Source: Chloroflexi bacterium bin125
GTDB taxonomy: Bacteria; Chloroflexota; Dehalococcoidia; Bin125
DNA length: 64,000 bases
Direction of reading: 5' to 3'
NCBI GenBank assembly: GCA_002239025.1
Contig: MPNM01000010.1
Span: 1 to 64,000 of the forward strand
Part shown: in pieces, positions 1-8,873 of the stretch
Layout of the letters: every line of letters starts with the position of its first letter
Numbering within the stretch: the stretch's first letter is position 1
The notes under the pieces: generated by a model
What the model saw: the letters and a program-made list of their open reading frames with translations, nothing else
Told to the model about the DNA's origin: nothing
Databases searched by the model: none
Position numbers and translations under genes: made by a program

Positions 1-118
1 ACCACCACGTCGCCGCAGCAGGCGGGAGGTGAGGCCTAGCAACCACCATCGGGAGAGACCACGTCCGCCTCCGAGTGGCCTAGTCTTAGACCGATCAACT
101 GGCCTAGATCAAGAGCGA

Positions 119-2464
119 TCAAAACACCGCCAGGCCCAGATCTTTCCAGGGCGTCTTTTCCTGTCTACTTCGACGCGGGGAAACGCTCCGGACATTGGCC
201 GCCTGTACACGAGTTGGTGAGTCTTCAAGGTTCACAAAGAAAAGAGGACGCGGATAGATGTCAGCACCTTTTCTGGTTCGTTCTCCGTATGGTGATGAGT
301 AGGCAGCAGAGGTATCCACAAGGGGAATCGCCTCACGTACAAATGGGCCTCCGACAGGTCCAAGCCAGGACTCCGCGTGTGGAGGCATCGGCTTACCCGG
401 CGGGTTGGAACGTCTGAGGAAGGCAACGCATGCCGGCACGGGAAAGAAATCATTCGGCTCAATCGCCTCAAGGTCCCACGGAGCATGAAGGCTCAGATCG
501 ACTGACAGTTCACCCCATCGCCCGCTGCGCCACTTCTTGTATGGGCCAGTCTGCAGTGCGCTGTCTCGCAACACCATTCCGGCAGTCCCGCCGGGCCTGA
601 GATACAAATCGACGCATCGAGCAAAGAACAGACCGGCAATGTCCTGATTCGCGGCGTGCCTTCCACCCACCCAGATTGAGTAGCGCTCCTTGCTTTGGCG
701 CTCCAACTCGTCTCGTAAGACCGCTTGAGTTTGGCTGTAGGGAATCCATGGTGGGTTCCCGACAATCACGTCCACCGGGTCAGCTCGCAACGCCACCGGC
801 CTCACCAGATTTCGCGTGTAGTACGCCCAGATGTGGTCTCGGCCTTCTTCGTGGAGTTGCTTGAGCAGGGCGGCGGTCTTTTCCAGCATCTCCCGATCTG
901 GTCCGCTGCCGATCTTTTCGTCGTCGAGCGCCCAGGCTGGGTCTTCTTCGTTCTCGATCGCGTTAGCCATTCTGGTCATCAGGTTGTCGAACCAGTCGGC
1001 TTGCTCCACCAATGCGCGCGGGAACTCCAACTCGCGGTTGAACTCCAGCTCCGAATCCGGCGGATCGGGCACGGGGATCGTGACCGTTCGCTGCGCGAAC
1101 ATACCCGATGTCTCGGCCCGCAGTTGCAGCGAGTCGCCGAGATAGACGGGCACGGTCGCATTGGCCGGTTTGCCCTCCGCAACCGCGCCTTCCAGCGCAT
1201 CGCGGGCGGCCAGCGTCCAGGTGGCGCGGGCCAGGTGTACGGCGACCGGATGCACATCAATCCCGCTCACGTGGTCCAGCAATCCGCCGATCGCCTGGGC
1301 GGAAGTGCGACCCTCAGCCTTGGCCGCTGTCAGGTACTTGCGCACGGCGGCGAAGATGAACGAGCCGGAGCCGCAGGCCGGGTCGAGGACTCGCTGGTTG
1401 AGCGGGTCGGTCACGACGGCGTCGACGATCTCACGCGCCAGCCAGTCGGGCGTGTAGTACTCGCCCAGGCGGCGGCGGTCGTCGGCCGGTATCACCGACT
1501 CGTAGAGGATGCGCGCAATGTCGGACTCGGCCTGCGACCAGTCGAACCAGCCAATCCGCTTGGCCAGGTCGCGGATCCACTCGTCGCCGCCGACTTCAGC
1601 GGGCCCCTCTTCTGCCGGCCATGTGAAGAAGTCCGACTCGACCACGCCGCTCACGCCGGTCTGATCGACGAACAGTTGGCCGCCGAGCAGCGCGACGGGG
1701 TCGCTGTTGGCATTCGCTTCGATCTTGATCCCAAACGCTGCCTGTACTGCCAGTCCGACCACCACCGAGAGATAGGTGTGTCGCACAAAGAGCCGGTCCA
1801 GGTCGGGTTCCTCTTCAACCACCTGTCCCAGCGCGGCGGCGAGCAGGCTGCGCCAGAGGTCGCGCTTGAGCGCGATCGTCGGGTCGTCGCGGTTCGCCTG
1901 GTAGAGCTCGCTCAGCGCGGCGATGTGTTGTTCGAATCTGGGACCTTCGCCGAGCCGCTTCTGGACTTCCTCCGCTGTCGGAGGGACGCCGCGCTCTTCC
2001 AGCGCCTGCGACTGATCGCGCAGCCACTCGAACAGTTGCAGGCCGTGCTCGGGGGTCGTCAGCGTGAACGCATTCGGCGATTGCGTACTGACCGGTCCCA
2101 TCCCGGGCCATCGCAAAATCCAGTACTTGCCGTCGGTCAGGATGCCGAAACGCTGCGGCTGTCCGCCCGCGACGGCTGCCTTCAGGTAGTCGTCGAGCTG
2201 TTGCACATGCTCGGGATCGGGAGTGATCTGATTCCCGATGCGCACCTTGAACTCGATGATCAGGTCGCGCGTGCGCAGGTCCACCCGTCCTGACGAACTC
2301 TCGGACGGCGCCTGCTCCATTTCGACTTCATGCGTGTCGACCAGTCCGGTATTGATCAGGAAGTCGCGGATTGCGGCGCCGATTTCGGCCTCGCTCACGC
2401 CGACTTTGTTGTGACGCTCAAGAATCGGCGCTGCGTGTTCGGAGCAGAGTTCAGGGCTTGACAT
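119..2464 (-). CDS. Type IIG-like restriction-modification protein (nuclease + N6-adenine methylase), C-terminus apparently truncated
   Basis: A single polypeptide of about 781 residues combining DNA cleavage and adenine methylation. Near the N-terminus, D62 followed by E71-x-K73 (IIEFK) forms a PD-(D/E)xK nuclease signature. Methylase motif I (DPACGSGSF) lies near residue 360 and motif IV (NPPW) near residue 567, which is the Eco57I-type N6-adenine methylase pattern. The start at 2464 is chosen because a TACGAT hexamer sits exactly six bases upstream; a start 15 bases earlier has no such support. The frame stops soon after a PWKDL motif, where related proteins normally continue into a target-recognition region, so the C-terminus looks lost or moved out of frame. 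No separate specificity or restriction subunit is adjacent on this side, and the window edge is only 118 bases away. Nuclease and methylase calls are firm; present activity is uncertain. Confidence 0.85.
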   Translation of the reverse strand: MSSPELCSEHAAPILERHNKVGVSEAEIGAAIRDFLINTGLVDTHEVEMEQAPSESSSGRVDLRTRDLIIEFKVRIGNQITPDPEHVQQLDDYLKAAVAGGQPQRFGILTDGKYWILRWPGMGPVSTQSPNAFTLTTPEHGLQLFEWLRDQSQALEERGVPPTAEEVQKRLGEGPRFEQHIAALSELYQANRDDPTIALKRDLWRSLLAAALGQVVEEEPDLDRLFVRHTYLSVVVGLAVQAAFGIKIEANANSDPVALLGGQLFVDQTGVSGVVESDFFTWPAEEGPAEVGGDEWIRDLAKRIGWFDWSQAESDIARILYESVIPADDRRRLGEYYTPDWLAREIVDAVVTDPLNQRVLDPACGSGSFIFAAVRKYLTAAKAEGRTSAQAIGGLLDHVSGIDVHPVAVHLARATWTLAARDALEGAVAEGKPANATVPVYLGDSLQLRAETSGMFAQRTVTIPVPDPPDSELEFNRELEFPRALVEQADWFDNLMTRMANAIENEEDPAWALDDEKIGSGPDREMLEKTAALLKQLHEEGRDHIWAYYTRNLVRPVALRADPVDVIVGNPPWIPYSQTQAVLRDELERQSKERYSIWVGGRHAANQDIAGLFFARCVDLYLRPGGTAGMVLRDSALQTGPYKKWRSGRWGELSVDLSLHAPWDLEAIEPNDFFPVPACVAFLRRSNPPGKPMPPHAESWLGPVGGPFVREAIPLVDTSAAYSSPYGERTRKGADIYPRPLFFVNLEDSPTRVQAANVRSVSPRRSRQEKTPWKDLGLAVF

Positions 2465-2470
2465 GTGCGA

Positions 2471-2476
2471 ATCGTA
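2471..2476 (-). promoter_or_regulatory. Leaderless -10 element TACGAT for the restriction-modification gene
   Basis: TACGAT on the minus strand is followed by exactly six bases and then ATG at 2464. There is no Shine-Dalgarno sequence. The same hexamer pattern and spacing recurs before seven other genes in the window. Confidence 0.6.
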
Positions 2477-2503
2477 CAAGGAGGCCGCGAGAAGCGCCCC
2501 TCA

Positions 2504-2509
2504 TACACT
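2504..2509 (+). promoter_or_regulatory. Leaderless -10 element TACACT for the rhomboid gene
   Basis: TACACT is followed by six bases (GACCCT) and ATG at 2516, with no Shine-Dalgarno sequence. It is divergent from the TACGAT element 27 bases away, so the 51-base gap holds two back-to-back promoters. Confidence 0.6.
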
Positions 2510-2515
2510 GACCCT

Positions 2516-3394
2516 ATGAGCTCTCGTGAGGCTTCCTGTTATCGGCACTCGGATACCTGGGCTGGGGTGCTTTGTCAGCGCTGTGCTCGGCCGATTTGCA
2601 CTCAGTGCATGGTTCAGGCTCCGGTGGGATTTCAGTGTCCCGAGTGTGTGGCCGAGGGACGCAAGCGGACTCGCGAGTGGAAGACAACGTCTCCGATTCG
2701 CGTGACGCAGGCGTTGATGGTCGCGAATGCGCTGATCTGGATCTTCGTCTCGCTGTACACCGGGTCACTGTCGCTGTGGGGCGGCGGCGTGACCGAGATT
2801 CACGTCGACTTCGCCCTGCACGGCGCATACATCCACGAGCGGGGCGAGTGGTGGCGGCTGGTGACCTCGGCCTTCCTCCACTACGGACTGCTGCACATGG
2901 CGATGAACGTGTTCATCCTGGTCTTGCTGGGACGGATGCTTGAGCCGGCGATTGGCGGCTGGCGGATGCTGCTGCTCTACAGCGTCTCGCTGACCGGCGG
3001 CGCGTTGGGCGCGCTGATGGTCGAGCCGAACGCCTTCACCGCAGGCGCGTCGGGCGCGGTGTTTGGCATGGCCGGCGCGGTCGTAATCGCTGAGCGGGCC
3101 TCGGGCATCCGCTTCCGCGACTCGGGCATTCTGGCGTTCCTGGTGATCAACGTCGCCATTTCGTTCCTCTGGCCGGGCGTCAGCATCGGCGGACACCTGG
3201 GCGGGATGATCGTGGGCGCGATTGCGGCGATCATCCTCTGGACCTTCCCGAAATGGACCGGATTCATCAACCTCGCATCGCATGTCAAGCTGCTGCGCCC
3301 GCTGCCGGAACTCATGGTGCTGGGGCTGGGCGTGCTCTGCGTATTCCTGGCGCTGTCGTGGGCAGCGCCAAACTGGCGGACTCCGATCTTCTGA
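2516..3394 (+). CDS. Rhomboid family intramembrane serine protease with N-terminal zinc-binding motif
   Basis: Predicted membrane protease of 292 residues that would cleave transmembrane substrates within the lipid bilayer. Residues 8-44 hold a B-box-like cluster of seven Cys plus His (C8, H11, C20, C23, C28, C31, C41, C44), an extension often found on bacterial rhomboids. Six or so hydrophobic segments follow from about residue 64. The catalytic Ser is S179 in GASG and the catalytic His is H227 in GGHLGG, so the Ser-His dyad is intact. The start at 2516 follows the leaderless hexamer TACACT; an in-frame ATG at 2465 is rejected because it would overlap the divergent promoter. Substrates are unknown. 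Confidence 0.92.
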   Translation: MSSREASCYRHSDTWAGVLCQRCARPICTQCMVQAPVGFQCPECVAEGRKRTREWKTTSPIRVTQALMVANALIWIFVSLYTGSLSLWGGGVTEIHVDFALHGAYIHERGEWWRLVTSAFLHYGLLHMAMNVFILVLLGRMLEPAIGGWRMLLLYSVSLTGGALGALMVEPNAFTAGASGAVFGMAGAVVIAERASGIRFRDSGILAFLVINVAISFLWPGVSIGGHLGGMIVGAIAAIILWTFPKWTGFINLASHVKLLRPLPELMVLGLGVLCVFLALSWAAPNWRTPIF

Positions 3395-3443
3395 CGCTCT
3401 ATTCTGTGCCGTGAGCAAATGAACATCGAGAGGACGGCTGACG

Positions 3444-4220
3444 ATGAGTGACCGATTCGATGGCATGGTGGCGATTGTGACTGGCGCGGCAGGCGGCATC
3501 GGACGCGCGGCCTGCGTGCGGTTTGCAGAGGATGGGGCCAAGGTGGTGGCCGTCGATCTCGCAGGGTCGGACCTCGATGAGACCGTCGCGGCGATCTCCA
3601 ACGCCGGCGGCGAGTGCATCACGGTCGAGGCGGATGTGACGCAGGAAGCGGATGTGGCGAACTACGTCTCGCAGGCGCTGTCGGCCTACGGTCGGGTGGA
3701 CGCATTCTTCAACAACGCCGGCATCGAGGGCGTGCGCTCGGCGCTGACCGAACTGGACGAGTCGGACTTCGACCGCGTCATCGCGGTCAACCTCAAGGGC
3801 GTCTGGCTAGGCATGAAACACGTCGCGCCAGCCATCGCAGAGTCGGGCGGCGGCGCGATCGTGAACACAGCTTCAATCGCGGGGCTCTCGCCGACGCCCG
3901 GGATCATCGCCTACGGCGCATCGAAGCACGCGGTGGTCGGAATGACGAAATCGGCAGCGCAGGAGCTTGCGCCCTCGGTGCGAGTCAACGCGGTCTGTCC
4001 CGGCCCAATCGAGACTCGGATGATGCGCAGCCTCGAGCGGCAGTTCGACCCCGACAACCCCGAGGGCGTGCACGACATGTTCGCCGCAGCCAACCCGCTG
4101 GGTCGCTACGGAGAGCCGGAAGAGGTGGCGTCGCTAGTGACATGGCTGTGCTCGGACGACAGTCGGTACATCAACGGAGCAATGCACACGATCGACGGTG
4201 GCGGGAATCGAGGTCGCTAA
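3444..4220 (+). CDS. SDR family NAD(P)-dependent oxidoreductase
   Basis: Classical short-chain dehydrogenase/reductase of 258 residues, cytoplasmic, oxidising an alcohol or reducing a ketone with NAD(P). The nucleotide-binding motif TGAAGGIG spans 13-20, NNAG spans 90-93, and the catalytic set is S144, Y157 and K161. D38 after the second strand favours NAD over NADP. A GAGAGGA ribosome-binding site nine bases before ATG supports the start. It reads rightward 49 bases after the rhomboid gene and its stop overlaps the convergent STAS/ATPase gene end by four bases. Substrate cannot be told from sequence. Confidence 0.93.
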   Translation: MSDRFDGMVAIVTGAAGGIGRAACVRFAEDGAKVVAVDLAGSDLDETVAAISNAGGECITVEADVTQEADVANYVSQALSAYGRVDAFFNNAGIEGVRSALTELDESDFDRVIAVNLKGVWLGMKHVAPAIAESGGGAIVNTASIAGLSPTPGIIAYGASKHAVVGMTKSAAQELAPSVRVNAVCPGPIETRMMRSLERQFDPDNPEGVHDMFAAANPLGRYGEPEEVASLVTWLCSDDSRYINGAMHTIDGGGNRGR

Positions 4221-5455
4221 GGTTGTTTCTGTTCGCTCAGTCGAGTTCGCTGCACGATTGCACGGTCGATCAGCCCATCGATGGTGGGATCGACGTTGCG
4301 TAAAAGAATGCGGGACATGAAGACTCTCGGGCCAAGCTCAACAAACAGCCGGCCGAAGACTTCGTCTGCGAAACTGCTTGATATCACGGACACCCCTTGG
4401 AAATCCAAGATCACATGGTCTTGATCTCGAAGCATGTTTTCCAAGGCCCGTCGGACCTTCTCACCACCTCTGCGGGAACCTAAGTCTTGCTTGGCGTGTT
4501 CCTTGACGGCGAATACCATCTCACCGTCCTCCGTTCCAAAGGTCCGTTCCAGGTAATCGTACAGAACATCGTATGTGCGCCCCTGGAATCTCAGCGCACG
4601 ATTCAACAGCTGCGCATCAACTGGTCCAATCGAGCACCTAACCGAGGTGCCATTGAAAGGGACACGCTCGTGCCGAGTCTTAGGCGCTTGAGAATAGCGG
4701 TCGTAGTACAGATGTCCCCGCTGGGAATGAATCTCGAACTGCCCTTCTGACAGGCTGGCAACCTGAAGGCTCCCGAAGAGGCCATTTCCCGCGTTGGAAG
4801 TGGTGTCCCGGGTATGGCCCTCAGTGACGGCCTTGAGCAACGCCATGGCGTGGTCCTGAATTCCCAAGCTGGAAGGAATTCCAATCCCGGCGTCGGCAAC
4901 GACGAACTCTATTCGAGATTCGTAGACGGTCGCCTGGACGAAGCCGCCAACAGAGGTCTCAGCGTGGCTGAGCACGTTGTCCATGATCTCGTTCAGGGAC
5001 CATTCAACCGCACGCAGGGTGTCGGGCCCAACGCTTCGCTCCCGGGTGATGAATCTCAACACTTCATCGAGAAGGGCGTATGCCTGCTCCTCGGTACGGA
5101 ACCGGCGGGTAGGAATGTGATCTTCGGAGTTAGGTGCCTTGCCGAAGTGATTGGGCTGGATGAAGTGTGCCCAGTTGGCATTGTCGAAGAGACGATACAA
5201 GTGGTTGGCGCGCGGAGGAGTGAGCCGAAAGTCGATTCCACTTTCGACCTGGTAACGCACTATCTGAGGAATGACCGGAAGCATCACCGCTTCCGTCACC
5301 GCGGCACAATCGGAGAAATCCAGAACAACCTCAGAGAATCCACGCTCCACGATCGTCTGGTGCAAACACGAGCAGAGCCTGCGTATTGCACCTGCCCTCG
5401 TCAGCTCGCCCCTTGCCTGAATCGCATTTCCACTACGAGAAATGTCAAAGGCCAC
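4217..5455 (-). CDS. STAS / GHKL ATPase / DUF4325 three-domain regulatory protein
   Basis: A protein of about 412 residues built of three parts. Residues 1-80 resemble a STAS domain (LDFS motif near 45). Residues 120-280 form a histidine-kinase-like ATPase with N-box NEIMDNVLSHA (155-165), G1 DAGIGIP (189-195) and a glycine loop NAGNGL (221-226). Residues 320-395 match the STAS-like DUF4325 family, with FADEVFGRLF. The set resembles anti-sigma kinase plus anti-sigma antagonist joined in one chain, but no phospho-acceptor Ser is obvious. The reading frame stays open backwards through korB; the composition there is a shadow, so GTG at 5455, 27 bases after the korB stop, is taken as start. No good ribosome-binding site is seen, so translation may be coupled to korB. 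Exact role unknown. Confidence 0.75.
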   Translation of the reverse strand: MAFDISRSGNAIQARGELTRAGAIRRLCSCLHQTIVERGFSEVVLDFSDCAAVTEAVMLPVIPQIVRYQVESGIDFRLTPPRANHLYRLFDNANWAHFIQPNHFGKAPNSEDHIPTRRFRTEEQAYALLDEVLRFITRERSVGPDTLRAVEWSLNEIMDNVLSHAETSVGGFVQATVYESRIEFVVADAGIGIPSSLGIQDHAMALLKAVTEGHTRDTTSNAGNGLFGSLQVASLSEGQFEIHSQRGHLYYDRYSQAPKTRHERVPFNGTSVRCSIGPVDAQLLNRALRFQGRTYDVLYDYLERTFGTEDGEMVFAVKEHAKQDLGSRRGGEKVRRALENMLRDQDHVILDFQGVSVISSSFADEVFGRLFVELGPRVFMSRILLRNVDPTIDGLIDRAIVQRTRLSEQKQP

Positions 5456-5481
5456 TCTCGCGTCAACGAAGCAATCGGAAC

Positions 5482-6537
5482 CTACTCGACCTGCCAGGTG
5501 GAGCGGCCTCGGAGGAGTTGGGCCACGTCCTGGTGGTTCTTGAACTTGGCCACCTCGATCTGGCTGTCGAGGTAGTCTCCGTAGGTTGGCGTCGTGACCT
5601 GGCGGATGACACCCATCGGAACAGGCATCTCGGGGTAGGCGCAGCGGGCCAGGAGCTGGTGCACGTCGGGCGCGGGGCGCGTCGCGTCGTGACTGAGGAT
5701 CAGGCCGGCGTCCGGGCCGTGGGCGTCGACAACGCGCAGGCCGGTCGCGGAGACTGCGAGACCCTTGTTGTGATCCTCGCCGAAGAGCATCGGCTTGCCG
5801 TGCTCGAGGTAGAGCAGGCGCTCGTCGCGGACTTCGCGGTCGGTGTAGTCGGCGAAGGCGCGGTCGTTGAAGATGTTGCAGTTCTGCAGGATCTCGACGA
5901 ATGCGGCGCCATGGTGGCGAGCAGCCGTTTCGATTGTCGCCGTGAGGTGCTGCGGGTCGGTATCGAAGGTTCGGGCGACGAATGAGGCTTCCGAGGCGAG
6001 CGCGACCGAAAGCGGGTTGAGCGGCTTCTCGGTAGTGCCGATCGGCGAGGACTTGGTCACCTTGCCGAGTTCGGAGGTCGGTGAGTACTGACCCTTGGTC
6101 AGGCCGTAGATGCGGTTGTTGAAGAGGAAGATCTTCACGTCGACGTTGCGGCGCAGGACGTGCAGCAGGTGGTTGCCACCGATTGAGAGCGCGTCGCCGT
6201 CGCCGGTGATGACGAAGACCATGAGGTCGGGACGCGAGAGCTTGAGACCAGAGGCAATCGTCGGGGCGCGACCGTGGATCGAGTGCATCCCATACGTGTT
6301 CATGTAGTAGGGGAAGCGCGACGAACAGCCGATGCCTGAGACGAAGACCATCTTCTCGGGCGCGATGTTCAGGTTGGAGAGCCCGCGCTGCATCTGGGCC
6401 AGGATCGAATAGTCGCCGCAGCCGGGACACCATCGGGTGTCGACGTCGGAGGCGTAGTCCTTGCGCGTCAGGTTCTCATCCGCGATCGGGATGATTGACT
6501 CGACGTGTTCTGGTGAGTGCGGCGTCTGGAGTACCAT
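5482..6537 (-). CDS. korB: 2-oxoacid:ferredoxin oxidoreductase subunit beta
   Basis: Thiamine-diphosphate-binding beta subunit (351 residues) of a 2-oxoacid:ferredoxin oxidoreductase, which oxidatively decarboxylates 2-oxoglutarate or a related 2-oxoacid to the acyl-CoA and passes electrons to ferredoxin. The ThDP motif runs from GDGD (112-115) to NN (140-141), and C37-x-x-C40 in WCPGCGDYS plus C71 supply iron-sulfur ligands expected of the short KorB type. An AGGAGA site seven bases before ATG supports the start. It lies 59 bases downstream of the alpha subunit in the same operon. 2-Oxoglutarate is the likeliest substrate from the two-subunit architecture, but pyruvate or branched-chain 2-oxoacids are possible. 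Confidence 0.93.
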   Translation of the reverse strand: MVLQTPHSPEHVESIIPIADENLTRKDYASDVDTRWCPGCGDYSILAQMQRGLSNLNIAPEKMVFVSGIGCSSRFPYYMNTYGMHSIHGRAPTIASGLKLSRPDLMVFVITGDGDALSIGGNHLLHVLRRNVDVKIFLFNNRIYGLTKGQYSPTSELGKVTKSSPIGTTEKPLNPLSVALASEASFVARTFDTDPQHLTATIETAARHHGAAFVEILQNCNIFNDRAFADYTDREVRDERLLYLEHGKPMLFGEDHNKGLAVSATGLRVVDAHGPDAGLILSHDATRPAPDVHQLLARCAYPEMPVPMGVIRQVTTPTYGDYLDSQIEVAKFKNHQDVAQLLRGRSTWQVE

Positions 6538-6596
6538 GTCGTGTCTCCTGTGGGTCTCTGTGTTCGATCCTACGGGAAATGTGGTCCTGGTCGGGG

Positions 6597-8480
6597 CTAC
6601 TCAGCGGCGAGTTGCTGGATTGCTTCGGTCAGCAGTCGAACCGAGAGCGGTTGACCGGTGACCTCGTTGTAGCCCTGGGCGTCAACGAGGAACTTGGCGC
6701 GAACCAGCATGCGCAACTGGCCGGTGTTGGCCTCGGGCACGAGCACCTTGTTGTAGCGCGAGATGACATCGCCAAGGTTGCGCGGGAAGGGGTTGAGATA
6801 CTGCAGATGCGCATGGGCGACATCGCAGCCGGCTTCACGGGCGTCGTTGACCGCAGTGAAGACTGCGCCGTAGGTCGAGCCCCAACTCAGTACGAGCAGG
6901 TCGCCCGAGTCTGGGCCGTCAACCTCGAGCTCGGGGATGAAGTTGGCGATTCCAGCAATCTTCGCCGCGCGCAGATCGGTCATGCGCTGGTGGTTTTCGG
7001 GCGAGTAGGCGACATCACCGCTGATGTCGGACTTCTCCAGGCCACCGATGCGGTGCTGCAGGTCGGCTTCACCCGGCGGGATGAACATTCGCGCCAGGGT
7101 GTCAGGATCGCGCTTGTAGGGCGCGAACTCTTCCGGATCGATGTATCTGAGCTTGCGGAAGGGGACTTCGATCTGGTCGAGCTGGGCGAGGTCGGGCACC
7201 GGCCAGGGCTCGGCGGTGTTGGCCAGGTAGGTATCTGAGAGCAGGATGACCGGCGTGACGAACTTGTAAGCCAGCCGGACCGCCTCGAGCACCATGTAGA
7301 AACAGTCGCCCGGCGTCTTGGCAGCCAGGACGCAGAGCGGCGACTCGCCGTTGCGTCCGAACATGACCTGCAAGAGGTCGGTTTGCTCAGTCTTGGTCGG
7401 CATACCGGTCGAGGGACCTGAGCGCTGCACGTCGAGAACGATCAGCGGCAGCTCGGTCATGATGGCGAGGTTGATTGCCTCGCTCTTGAGCGCGATGCCC
7501 GGTCCTGAGGTTCCAGTCACGCCGAGCGCCCCGCCATAGGAAGCGCCAATGGCCGTACCGACGGCGGAGATTTCATCCTCGGCCTGGAAGGTGCGGACGC
7601 CGTACTCGCGCAAGGCGGCGAGTTCGACCAGCACGTCGGAGGCCGGGGTGATTGGATACGAGCCGTAGAACAGCTCAAGGTCGCTCAGGTGAGAGGCCGT
7701 GATCAAGCCCAACACGAGCGCCTGGTTGCCGGTGATAGTCCGGTATTCGCCGGGGTTGAGCACGGCTGGCGGGACTCGAACGTGGGCGTCGGCGATTTCC
7801 GTGGTTTCGCCATAGGCGTGACCGGCGTAGAGGGCGCGGCGGTTGGCCTCGGCGATATTGGGCAGGCGGCCGAATCGATCCTCGATCCAGTCGAGTGTTG
7901 GCTGCAGGTCGCGGTCGTAAAGCCAGTAGACCAGGCCGAGGGCGAAAAAGTTTTTGGTCCGCTCGGCGTTCTGGTTGGAGAGACCGAGGTCGTCGGCGGC
8001 AGAGACGGCCGCGGTCGTGATCGGCGCTTTGATGATGCGATAGCCCTCAAGCGAGCCATCGGCCAGCGGATTGCTGGGGTAGTTGGCCTTCTTCAAGTTG
8101 CCTGCGGTGAAGGCGTCTTCGTTGACGACGAGCAGACCGCCCTTGGTCAGGGCTGAGAGGTGCGACTTGAGCGCGGCGGGGTTCATCGCCACGAGTGTGT
8201 CGGGCTCATCGCCGGGGGTGAAGATCTGGTGCTTCGAGAACGAGATCTGGAAGCTCGACACACCGGCCAGCGATCCGGCGGGTGCGCGGATCTCGGCGGG
8301 GAAATCGGGCAGCGTCGAGAAGTCGTTGCCGAAGATGGCGGTGGCGTCGGCGAAGCGATTGCCAGCCAACTGCATGCCATCACCGGAGTCGCCCGCGAAG
8401 CGGACGGTGACGCGGTCACGTTCCTGGATCGGCGCGCTCGTGCCGCCTGATCCGTTCGCCTGCGTTGATGTGGTGGTCAT
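6597..8480 (-). CDS. korA: 2-oxoacid:ferredoxin oxidoreductase subunit alpha (gamma-alpha fusion)
   Basis: Partner of the beta subunit that follows it. At 627 residues it carries the gamma domain at the N-terminus (about 24-210, beginning VRFAGDSGDGMQ) fused to the alpha pyrimidine-binding domain (about 245-625, with YPITPASD and the GTSGPG loop). This gamma-alpha fusion is typical of KorA in bacteria such as Chloroflexota and actinobacteria. The first 20 residues are a low-complexity Thr/Gly/Ser tail. A GGAG sequence about ten bases before ATG fits a ribosome-binding site. Together the two subunits give a ferredoxin-linked, oxygen-tolerant or anaerobic alternative to the 2-oxoacid dehydrogenase complex. 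Confidence 0.93.
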   Translation of the reverse strand: MTTTSTQANGSGGTSAPIQERDRVTVRFAGDSGDGMQLAGNRFADATAIFGNDFSTLPDFPAEIRAPAGSLAGVSSFQISFSKHQIFTPGDEPDTLVAMNPAALKSHLSALTKGGLLVVNEDAFTAGNLKKANYPSNPLADGSLEGYRIIKAPITTAAVSAADDLGLSNQNAERTKNFFALGLVYWLYDRDLQPTLDWIEDRFGRLPNIAEANRRALYAGHAYGETTEIADAHVRVPPAVLNPGEYRTITGNQALVLGLITASHLSDLELFYGSYPITPASDVLVELAALREYGVRTFQAEDEISAVGTAIGASYGGALGVTGTSGPGIALKSEAINLAIMTELPLIVLDVQRSGPSTGMPTKTEQTDLLQVMFGRNGESPLCVLAAKTPGDCFYMVLEAVRLAYKFVTPVILLSDTYLANTAEPWPVPDLAQLDQIEVPFRKLRYIDPEEFAPYKRDPDTLARMFIPPGEADLQHRIGGLEKSDISGDVAYSPENHQRMTDLRAAKIAGIANFIPELEVDGPDSGDLLVLSWGSTYGAVFTAVNDAREAGCDVAHAHLQYLNPFPRNLGDVISRYNKVLVPEANTGQLRMLVRAKFLVDAQGYNEVTGQPLSVRLLTEAIQQLAAE

Positions 8481-8873
8481 CTCTCAACGGCCTCCGCGGA
8501 CGGCGCAGGAATGCGGTGCGCCGGCCTGATTACTCGGGAACGAGCCCTCGGTGTTGTCCACCAAGAACGGCTCCCGTCCGCACAATAGACCTGTGCTGGG
8601 CAAGATACGCAATGCCAAGGTGAACACTGTAGGAATCAGGGGAATTCGCGCCACGCGGGCTGATCATTCAGTAACCCTCGGTACATCCCCGACGCTTAGG
8701 ACGCTACGCCCTAGATGGTGTTATCCGCAAGTCGTTTCGTAAACGCGAATGAAAACCGGGTGTCGGAAGCGGCACTGCTGAAGGCCAATGTGCACCTGGC
8801 TTGAAAGCCGCCAGGACAGCCGCAGCACCCGCTGACGTTTGCGCGTCAGCGGGCGCGTCTACGTTCAACCTCA
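8481..8873. other. 393-base intergenic region upstream of korA
   Basis: No convincing gene is seen. It should hold the korAB promoter (minus strand) and the 3' end of the binding-protein cluster, with one clear hairpin at 8828-8853. A TATTGT hexamer on the minus strand at 8582-8587 is a weak candidate for the korA -10 element. Confidence 0.5.
8828..8853 (-). terminator. Hairpin, candidate terminator after the binding-protein gene
   Basis: A perfect 10-bp stem (CCCGCTGACG / CGTCAGCGGG) with a 6-base loop lies 21 bases beyond the stop of the leftward binding-protein gene. No T-run follows on the minus strand, so it may act as an mRNA 3' stabiliser or need a protein factor. Confidence 0.5.

Noticed and set aside
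725-2293. A 522-codon frame antisense to the restriction-modification gene
   Set aside because: Composition mirrors codon positions of the real gene; no domain or ribosome-binding site.
5456-6433. A 738-codon open frame that would extend the STAS/ATPase protein backwards through korB
   Set aside because: This part is Arg/Pro-rich with no domain, while korB on the same strand in another frame is a complete, well-conserved gene. The extension is a high-GC shadow.
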